From positions 496,001-560,000 of the forward strand of contig NZ_SRRT01000006.1 of assembly GCF_004784475.1 (NCBI RefSeq): a stretch of DNA of 64,000 nt, given 5' to 3'. This DNA comes from Streptomyces bauhiniae. Lineage in GTDB: Bacteria > Actinomycetota > Actinomycetes > Streptomycetales > Streptomycetaceae. Made by a program: the position numbers and the translations under genes. Under the pieces are notes generated by a model. The model was given only the letters and a program-made list of their open reading frames with translations. It was not told the DNA's origin and searched no databases. Positions 26,472-33,836 of the stretch are shown here, one piece after another (position 1 is the stretch's first letter; every line of letters begins with the position of its first letter).

Positions 26472-27034
26472 CGCGAACCCTCCTCTGCATCGCCGATCGT
26501 CTTCATTATGCCCAAAAGCTGCTCGCCCGTGAACATGTTGCGACGTGGCAAATGTACCGTGTGGTACTCCTTGATCGGGCCGTCGTATCTCAGGTTATCG
26601 GCAGATTCCCAGAACATGCGGCTTCGCGTGAACAAGCCCCATTCATCGGTTCGTAGCCATGGCTCTGGTTCGCGTGGGATAAGGAGTACACCGAGATAGG
26701 CGGGGATGTACCGTTTCCTGCGTGTCAATTTCCGAAACGGCTTTGCCTTCATACGCCAGGTCATGCTGTCATCTTTGAGCAGACTTTCTTGGTAGGTGCA
26801 CTTCAATTGGAGCTCGAACTGCGGACCGTAGTAACCGCGGTACTCCGTCGATGAAACGATCGTAATGTCAACGCCCTCATAGTCGGTCTCATGAGGTTTT
26901 ATCGAGCATCCGGCGGCGTAGGCGATCATTCGCGTAAACGACACGCTGAAATGTTCCTGTAGTGCCGTGATCGGCACTTGCCCCTCTGCGAGGTCATCCT
27001 CACCCATGGCCTCTTCGAGGTCATCTGCCGGCAT
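26468..27034 (-). CDS. DUF4365 domain protein, possible PD-(D/E)xK-like nuclease
   Basis: This 188-residue protein follows GGAGGGGG. Its pattern is that of DUF4365: an N-terminal helix with LQEHFSVSFTRMIAYAAGCS, then DYEGVDITI, a strand FELQLKCT, and later FRKLTRRKRYIPAYLGVLLIP and WLRTDEWGLFTRSRMFW. The GVD...(E/Q)LQLK spacing matches the D-(E/Q)xK core of restriction-like nucleases, so Asp and Lys are candidate catalytic residues. DUF4365 proteins are often found in defence islands. It is separated from the helicase by 146 bases and may have its own promoter. The nuclease idea is inference. Confidence 0.75.
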   Translation of the reverse strand: MPADDLEEAMGEDDLAEGQVPITALQEHFSVSFTRMIAYAAGCSIKPHETDYEGVDITIVSSTEYRGYYGPQFELQLKCTYQESLLKDDSMTWRMKAKPFRKLTRRKRYIPAYLGVLLIPREPEPWLRTDEWGLFTRSRMFWESADNLRYDGPIKEYHTVHLPRRNMFTGEQLLGIMKTIGDAEEGSR

Positions 27035-27180
27035 ACATCCCCCTCCTGGTATCGCAGCCAGCGGTCAAAGTCACCCTAAAGTCTATTCTTTTCCGTTCAT
27101 GGGCTACGTCACACGAACGACGGTTGCGGATGGCGACGACAGGACCGCCACCAACGCCTCGGCGCCGATGGCGGTCCAGA

Positions 27181-30100
27181 TCAGCTCAGCGCCTGCAGTA
27201 CCTGCTGGCTGGCGAACGGGAGATTGCGAGAGATCACCATGTCGTCGATCAGACGGACCAGTACGTTGCCGGACTGCATTGCCGTACGTAGACCGTTAGT
27301 TGGCGCCAGATCAGGGCTTAGCGGGCCGTGCACGCCCAGGATCCACTGCTGGTCGCCATGCCTTGCCAGGATCGGCGCGGTGATCGTTCCAACTCCCTCA
27401 ACGTCGATCTTGGCCCCTCGGGCGAAGGAAATGTCGTCGAGCGCTCGGCTGTTGAGGTCCTCGTAGAGCTTGTCAGCCGATCGTTCGAGTCGCTCCTCGT
27501 CCAGACTCGGCGGGGTTCCGTGGATCAGGTAGCGCAGCAGACTGGCACCGACGTGCCGGTCAAGGAGGTTATGCTCGAATCGGTTACGGAAGCTGCGTAG
27601 ACAGCGGTAACAGGACTCGTCGCAGTTCGCCGGGCATTCTTCGAGTCGCTCCAGCGTCAGTTCAAGGATTTCCATTCCGTAGTCGTTGACCCGTCGAGCG
27701 AAGCCAGCACCACCTGCGAGCGTGTCATACACATAGATCTCGGCCTCAAGGCCTTCTTTACCGAGAGGAGTCAGCGCAGGACGGTACTCTGCCTGTAGTT
27801 CCGTCGCGTCGATATCGAGCTTTTGGGTCGCGGCGATCGTCAGCGCCTCAGCGACCGTACGGAGCGCAACGTGTGTCGACAGCAGAGCTGGCCTCAACGT
27901 GATCGGCGAGGCCACCTTCAAGCGAACCAGAAGCACATCCGAAATGAAGTCAGTTCCCAGCACCAAACCCCGTGTTGAGCCTGTGCCGGGACAGTCAGGG
28001 GCCTTTTCGTCGGGGTAAGGCTTCTTGTGCGTACCGACGACTACCCCAGTCGCAGTCGCAGTCGGCTCGATAAGCCCGCAGCGCGTGCAGTAGGTGTATC
28101 CCTCCTTGCGTGGGCCGGTGTTGGTGACGAGCAGGGTTTCGCGGCGGTACGTCTGTGCCAAGCGATCGGTGACATGCTGCCAGGCAGTCTCCTCGGTCGG
28201 ACCGGGCGCCATGAGTTTGGCGCGCGTGGCGTAACTGCGGGCCGGCGCGTCGTCTGGGCTTGTGCCCGGCGCCTTATCGGCCGGGTGCGCAAAGCCTGGC
28301 GGCCGCATCCAGTTCTTCGCCTTGCCGAACTTGCCCTCGGCACCGCAGGCTGGACAGTCACGCTCTTTCCCACGCTCTGCCGGGTCGTGAGGGAAGTGCT
28401 TGGCGTAGTGGCATACCTGGCACTCGAAGTACAGCAGCTTGTCCCGCCAGGCCTGGAAGCGTTCCTCCTGGACCGGTGCGTAGATAGCACCGGAGGTCCA
28501 CTCCTTGTTATCAACCCACACCACTTTGCCAGGTGCGTACTGGCTGAGGGCCACCGGGAGCCCTTGACTGGGTGCATAGTGGAACTCGGCCTTGAACGGT
28601 GTTGACCGATCAAGATCGAAGACGTGGAAGGCCACGACATCCGTCGGGAACGCGTAGCGCGGCAGCACCCCCTTGTACAGCAGCCGATCAAGCAGGTTCG
28701 TCTGGCTCCGCCGGGCGCTCGGCTCCTCGGCGCCGTCTTCAGCGGGGCCCTCTGCCTCCACCTCATCGGGCTCCGGTGAGGCATCTCCCTCGGGATCAGC
28801 TGGCAAACTCCCGTCGAGGTCCAGGTCAAGGGCCTTATCGATCTCACGGAGTGTGTTCGTGACGACACCGCTCAGAACGGCCTCGCGGTCCGCCTCACTC
28901 AGTTCATAAGGAAGCCAGGACGCAATCTCCTCACGCAGCGCATGCTCCTCGGACCTCAGCCACTCTTCCAAGTCGGTCCGATTCAGGGGGGATGCTGTCC
29001 CTACGAATGCCTCCACAGTGCCGAGGACTTCGAAGAGCTGCGGCTGCTCGTCGGGCTCGATTGCTGGCAGCCGATCCTGGTGATAGCGCTGTAGCAGGTA
29101 GGCGATGACATGGCGACGCGCGATTTCGTCATTATTCATCGTCAGTACTGGGTCGTCGACTTCGCCGCGGATCATGAGCGCTGGCTGACGGAAGTAGTGG
29201 TCGTCATGTGTGTCGGCGCTTCCGAAGGCCAGTACGGTGGCGACAGCGTTGCCCCTACGCCCCGCCCGCCCTGCACGCTGCTGGTAATTGGCACGAGATG
29301 GGGGCATGTTGCGCAGCGCGACGCCGGTCAGGCTGCCGATGTCGATGCCGACTTCCATAGTGGTCGTGCAGGACAGAACGTCGATGGCGGCGCGTGACTG
29401 CTCGCCTTGGCGGGTCAAGCCGAGGTCGACGTCCTGGAACAGCAACTCGTGTTCTTCAGCCTTGGAGAATACGGCGTCGGACTGGGCGGCATTGAGCTGT
29501 GCCGTGTGCTCGGCGGCGATGATGCTCAAGGGTGGCTCGGGCGGGTCACTCAAAGCCCTGGCCGCACTGGCCCGGTAGTAGCCTTTCCGTGCTTGGAAGA
29601 TCGGATCCTTGTCGGGATCTAGCGTGCGAACGCGATCGTGCCTGCAGTTGACGCACCGGGTTGTTCCGGGAAAGGGCCGCTGCGTGGAGCGGCAGCGCTC
29701 ACAATATCCCCACATGCCGCCGAGTTCCAGGGCAACGTGCTGGGCCAGCAACCGAAACTTGCCGGCCACGGGTTCGCAGAAATTTGAGAGGAGTTTCTGC
29801 AGCCAGTCGTCCGCGAACTTCTTCTTTGCTGTCTTTGAACCGAGCCAACGCTCGATCGCTTGGAACTTACCCGTGTGCGGCTTGACGCCGCCCTTTGTCC
29901 TCCACCAGTCACCTTCGGTCATCGACGGGAACCAGATGCCTCGGGTTGGAGTGTTCCATTGCGCCAGCCACAACCGAACGAGCGCGAGTTTGGTGTCGGC
30001 GGTGCTTGCGACCCCGTCGATGTCTGGCAGTTCCGTCAACAACGTATCGGTGAGATTTACCCGTTCACGGAGAGATGCAAGGCCCAGGGACGACAACCCG

Positions 30101-32748
30101 TAGTACTTGTCCGTTAGCGTCGCGTACATCGCCCTCAGCAGCGACTGTGGCGGATTGGCGGTGGTGAGCAGTGGGAACAACTCCGGTACATTACCCGAGA
30201 GCGCACCCTTGTCGATTGCCTTCGCGACCGTGTCCAAGACGTGGAGGGTCTCCATGGGGCGAAGTTCCGGCCGCAGCCGCACCGACAGCACTCGCGCTCC
30301 GACCATGACGGCCACGTACAGGCGCTCCAAGCTGAGCGACGGCGCCAGGAACGGTTGATTCGCCAGTTCCTGCCATCCGCGCAAGATCAGCGGCCGAATG
30401 GCATCGCGCATCGAGTAGCTCTGAAGGTTGGGCGCAAGCCGCGCAGCAACCTGCCGGGAGTCGGAGAACGCGAGCACCTTGCGACCGCGTAGCGGCGCAA
30501 ATTCGGTGTACGGCTGGGCACCCGGCGGTTGGACCTCGAGCTGACGTGTCACCAAGGCTTGGAACGGCTGGTCACCCTTCGTCTGGTGATCCTGCACCGA
30601 GGAACGACCGAATCCGGCGAGTTGCCCGCAGACACCGCATGGTTTGAACTCTCCGTTCGCCTCCGCCTCGCCATCACTGCCCTCGTCGTCACCCTTGACG
30701 ACCTCTCCCCTTCGAAGCCGAGGAATGAAGACACTGCGGATGCGGGCACCGAGTTCTTCTGGATTGAGCCGACCGGTAACGAGATCGATGTCGGCGGGCT
30801 CGACATCGCCATCGGAGGGGTCCTCAAGTAGAAGATCGAGTGCCTCGAGTTCGGGGATGGAACCCGATGCAGACTCGAAGGATCCCCCCGGCTCATGCCA
30901 TAGGTACGACGGCTCGATTACGTCGTCGGTATAGGTCCGTGCATAGGCGGAGCCGCAGTGCCTGCAGGTGTACAGTTCGAAGACTCGGGCACCACAGCCA
31001 CAGGTTGCCCGCGGCTGGGCGTAAAGCTTGCCAACCGGCCCCGGGTCCGGGTGCACTTCCCGGTCGACCTCTGGACAATCGGGGTCGAGGCACGCCCACA
31101 GGCCGGGCAGCCCACGAAAGAATGCATGTACACGACATGGCAGCAGACCCGCGTCATCGGCCGATCGTCGTGCCGCACTACCGAGTGCTACTAGGGAAGA
31201 TACAGCCCTATCGGCAAGCTCCGTCTCAACAGTCGGGAAAATGAGCGCGCTCAACTCACTCACCGGTTGTGCCCGCTGCATCGTCTCGTTGACGAGCAGA
31301 TTCATCGGGTCGAATCCGCTGAGAGCATTGTGCAGCAGTTCACCGACCGCGACGCCCTCTTTTACGGCGACTTTTCGATAGTCCAGGAGCCCCTGAACAG
31401 CGGCGATGCGGGCCTCGTCGTCTTCACCCTCGTAGAAGTCGTGCATCGGTACGGCAGCGAGAGTTTGAGCGTCCTGGAGGCTCCCCGGCCCAGCGAGTTC
31501 TCGGAGAGCGAGACGACCTTCTACCGTCTTGAAGTCGGACTCGGACTTGCCGCTCAACTGCGCAGCGAACTGACGCGCGTACTCAGGGCTCGCGAAGCTC
31601 GCGCTCGTACAGATCACCTGCAGCCGTTCGGGCGTGATCCCAAGCCTTGCGCGAAGCCGGCGCAGCAGGAGAGCAACCTCGGCGCCGGCCGCGCCGCGGT
31701 AGAGATGGGCCTCATCGATGACCAGGAGGAACTTCTCGTCAGGGTTGTTCGCCAACCAGGCCCGCGTCGCATCGAACACCGGCCGCTCAAGCGGGCGCAT
31801 CAACATGTACTCAAGCATTGAGTAGTTCGTGATCAAGACATCCGGAGGTGCGTCGAGCACCTCATGGCGCGTCAGGAGTTCGGGGTCGTTGGGCTGAAGC
31901 ACGGCACGGACGAACTCCCCATCCTTGTTCTTCCAACGGGAGCCACTTTCGCCGTACCAGGCCTTCAGATTTGGCTTGGCTGGCCACTTGCCACGTGATC
32001 GCAGCTTGTCGATGAGAGCTGCCGCCTCGCCGTGCCCCTGCGACGAAGGGTCGTCTGCCCGGTTGATGAGGTGAACGTAGAAGTCCTCGATCGAGCGAAG
32101 CCGTGCCTGGTCCTTCTCGACCTTCCGTACGCCCGGGTACAGGGTTCGGCTGGTGTAACGGGCGAAGCGTGCTGGGCGATCGGCCCACGCGCTGAACTGG
32201 GCCGTGACGCGCGGATCGCCGAGCAGGAGCCGAAGACGACCCAACTGGTCATTCACCAGCGCGTTCATCGGATAGAGGATCAAGGACCGCACAGCCGGAG
32301 CGGCGAAGGAGTCGCGCCTGTTCGCCGCCTCTGCTGCGAGCTTCGCCAGCATCGGCAGGAGGAACGACTCGGTCTTTCCGGAGCCGGTACCCGTGGTGAC
32401 CGCAAGGCTAAGGCCGTCACGAGTCGTCCACTCAAGTGCCTCGGCCTGGTGGGTATAGGGCGGGTCGTACAGCAGTGGCTTTAGGTCACCAACGTGTGTT
32501 GTCAAGCTGCCGAAGAGCGCATGGACAGGTGCAGCGAGTTCGAGATCACCAAAACTTCGGTTCGTCTGATAGCGGGGGGTGCTCTCGATGAAGGGGGCTC
32601 GGAACAGCACGCCCTCTTGTTCGAGCAGCACACGACGCTGATCGATCACGGTGGGATGCCCCACGTGATAGGTCGCCTCGATGTAGTCCCGAAGGGCCGC
32701 CTGAATCTTGGTGACCGTCTCCGCGATCGTTGGCGCTTCCACTGTCAC
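27181..32748 (-). CDS. Giant DEAH-box helicase with C-terminal DUF1998 domain (DruE-like)
   Basis: This 1855-residue protein starts at GTG in a GTGA overlap with the upstream gene. Helicase domain 1 has the Q-motif region YTHQAEALEW, P-loop TTGTGSGKTES (about residue 120) and DEAH in VIDEAHLYRGAAGAE (about 342). Domain 2 has TTTMEVGIDIGSL and QQRAGRAGRRG (about 1155). Several CxxC pairs lie between and after the helicase halves (CGCGARV...CRHCG, CGVCG, CERC...CVNC, CQVCHY...CPACG). The C-terminus has the DUF1998/MZB signature with DTLAGGAGFARRV and CPANCDESCYRC (about 1700). Size and layout match DruE, the shared helicase of Druantia, and differ from the 844-residue chromosomal DUF1998 helicase at 1470-4004. 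It is probably the motor of the system. Confidence 0.88.
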   Translation of the reverse strand: MTVEAPTIAETVTKIQAALRDYIEATYHVGHPTVIDQRRVLLEQEGVLFRAPFIESTPRYQTNRSFGDLELAAPVHALFGSLTTHVGDLKPLLYDPPYTHQAEALEWTTRDGLSLAVTTGTGSGKTESFLLPMLAKLAAEAANRRDSFAAPAVRSLILYPMNALVNDQLGRLRLLLGDPRVTAQFSAWADRPARFARYTSRTLYPGVRKVEKDQARLRSIEDFYVHLINRADDPSSQGHGEAAALIDKLRSRGKWPAKPNLKAWYGESGSRWKNKDGEFVRAVLQPNDPELLTRHEVLDAPPDVLITNYSMLEYMLMRPLERPVFDATRAWLANNPDEKFLLVIDEAHLYRGAAGAEVALLLRRLRARLGITPERLQVICTSASFASPEYARQFAAQLSGKSESDFKTVEGRLALRELAGPGSLQDAQTLAAVPMHDFYEGEDDEARIAAVQGLLDYRKVAVKEGVAVGELLHNALSGFDPMNLLVNETMQRAQPVSELSALIFPTVETELADRAVSSLVALGSAARRSADDAGLLPCRVHAFFRGLPGLWACLDPDCPEVDREVHPDPGPVGKLYAQPRATCGCGARVFELYTCRHCGSAYARTYTDDVIEPSYLWHEPGGSFESASGSIPELEALDLLLEDPSDGDVEPADIDLVTGRLNPEELGARIRSVFIPRLRRGEVVKGDDEGSDGEAEANGEFKPCGVCGQLAGFGRSSVQDHQTKGDQPFQALVTRQLEVQPPGAQPYTEFAPLRGRKVLAFSDSRQVAARLAPNLQSYSMRDAIRPLILRGWQELANQPFLAPSLSLERLYVAVMVGARVLSVRLRPELRPMETLHVLDTVAKAIDKGALSGNVPELFPLLTTANPPQSLLRAMYATLTDKYYGLSSLGLASLRERVNLTDTLLTELPDIDGVASTADTKLALVRLWLAQWNTPTRGIWFPSMTEGDWWRTKGGVKPHTGKFQAIERWLGSKTAKKKFADDWLQKLLSNFCEPVAGKFRLLAQHVALELGGMWGYCERCRSTQRPFPGTTRCVNCRHDRVRTLDPDKDPIFQARKGYYRASAARALSDPPEPPLSIIAAEHTAQLNAAQSDAVFSKAEEHELLFQDVDLGLTRQGEQSRAAIDVLSCTTTMEVGIDIGSLTGVALRNMPPSRANYQQRAGRAGRRGNAVATVLAFGSADTHDDHYFRQPALMIRGEVDDPVLTMNNDEIARRHVIAYLLQRYHQDRLPAIEPDEQPQLFEVLGTVEAFVGTASPLNRTDLEEWLRSEEHALREEIASWLPYELSEADREAVLSGVVTNTLREIDKALDLDLDGSLPADPEGDASPEPDEVEAEGPAEDGAEEPSARRSQTNLLDRLLYKGVLPRYAFPTDVVAFHVFDLDRSTPFKAEFHYAPSQGLPVALSQYAPGKVVWVDNKEWTSGAIYAPVQEERFQAWRDKLLYFECQVCHYAKHFPHDPAERGKERDCPACGAEGKFGKAKNWMRPPGFAHPADKAPGTSPDDAPARSYATRAKLMAPGPTEETAWQHVTDRLAQTYRRETLLVTNTGPRKEGYTYCTRCGLIEPTATATGVVVGTHKKPYPDEKAPDCPGTGSTRGLVLGTDFISDVLLVRLKVASPITLRPALLSTHVALRTVAEALTIAATQKLDIDATELQAEYRPALTPLGKEGLEAEIYVYDTLAGGAGFARRVNDYGMEILELTLERLEECPANCDESCYRCLRSFRNRFEHNLLDRHVGASLLRYLIHGTPPSLDEERLERSADKLYEDLNSRALDDISFARGAKIDVEGVGTITAPILARHGDQQWILGVHGPLSPDLAPTNGLRTAMQSGNVLVRLIDDMVISRNLPFASQQVLQALS

Positions 32749-33836
32749 GCCACCCCTCCCTCTTCTCTGACGTGCATCCACAGCATGTCAGTGACGAACG
32801 CCGACATCTCGCCAATCACCGAGATCGGCACGCGATACGACATCAATGCGCCTCTCGTCCGTGAGACAGGGGTTCCCACGAGCTCGAGGTAGCGCTGAGC
32901 CCAGCCGGGCACAGGCCCGAACAGGTCCAACACTCGGCTCCCGGGCGCCCCTGCAGTGGGCCGGACGTGCATCACCTGCGGGTTTCCGATCACGGCATCG
33001 ATGGCTGCCTGGAAGCGCCACGCTTCGTCGTACGCCGGCGCGTCAGAGGCCTCAACCGGCAGATCCACAAGTGCTCTAGGCGCGCCACGCTCGATCCGTA
33101 CTAGGCACCACAGGTCTGCACCGTAGGCCTGGGGCCGGCGAGCAACGAAGTCGCCGGAGTCGACGTCCGAGGGTGGTCGCCAGCGGCCGCGGTAGTAGCG
33201 AACTGACGCCCCAGGATCGATGATTGTTAGACCGCTGACATGGCCAGATTCTGCAGCCTGGTCCAGGCGCTGACGCATCGCAACGACGACAGCGGCTGCG
33301 CGATCCGCGCTCGGGTGTCTGAGCCAGTGCTCACGCCGGATCTCACGCAGGCTGGCGGCACGCAATCGGATAGGACCCACCTCGGGGTCCAGTTCGACGG
33401 ACCGTGTATGGCCCTCGTACAGCACCTCCGCGCCCACAGACTCATCCACGAGCGGGGAGGCGTTCGGGCGTACGCCTAGCAAGAGGTACTGGCCGGGAGC
33501 CTTCGCCACGTACGAGGGAGGAGCCAGGTAGAGCTGGCGACTGCCACGATCCTCCTGGCGAGGTAGTTCGACCAGGTCACCAATCGACACCAAGAGATCC
33601 AATTGTTCCGCCACCTGGCCGCGAGTAACCAAGCAGGACTCGTCGAGCGGGCTAATGGCTTCAAGGACGGCTTCCACGAGTCGACGTGGCGTCGCCGGAC
33701 ACAGGAACGAGGCCGCTCGGCGAAGCGAGGCGCATATCGCTTCCGTCGAGAACAGGTCAGTAGCCGTCTCATCCAGCCCCAGCGCACGGACCGCCCGCTC
33801 CGCAGCATGCGTACCACTGACCGGAGTTATGTTCAT
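32745..33836 (-). CDS. Helicase-coupled protein of unknown function (363 aa)
   Basis: This 363-residue protein lies between the large ~960-aa protein and the giant helicase, with 4-base overlaps on both sides (ATGA and GTGA). The three products are therefore made together and probably form a complex. The N-terminal ~100 residues look like paired winged helices (TRGQVAEQLDLLVSIGDLVEL followed by RQLYLAPPSYV). The C-terminal part has strands and a 'RGRWRPPSDVDSGDFVARRPQAYGADLW' region rich in Arg and Trp, split here from adjoining sequence. No enzyme motif is seen. It may be an adaptor that loads the helicase. Confidence 0.8.
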   Translation of the reverse strand: MNITPVSGTHAAERAVRALGLDETATDLFSTEAICASLRRAASFLCPATPRRLVEAVLEAISPLDESCLVTRGQVAEQLDLLVSIGDLVELPRQEDRGSRQLYLAPPSYVAKAPGQYLLLGVRPNASPLVDESVGAEVLYEGHTRSVELDPEVGPIRLRAASLREIRREHWLRHPSADRAAAVVVAMRQRLDQAAESGHVSGLTIIDPGASVRYYRGRWRPPSDVDSGDFVARRPQAYGADLWCLVRIERGAPRALVDLPVEASDAPAYDEAWRFQAAIDAVIGNPQVMHVRPTAGAPGSRVLDLFGPVPGWAQRYLELVGTPVSRTRGALMSYRVPISVIGEMSAFVTDMLWMHVREEGGVA

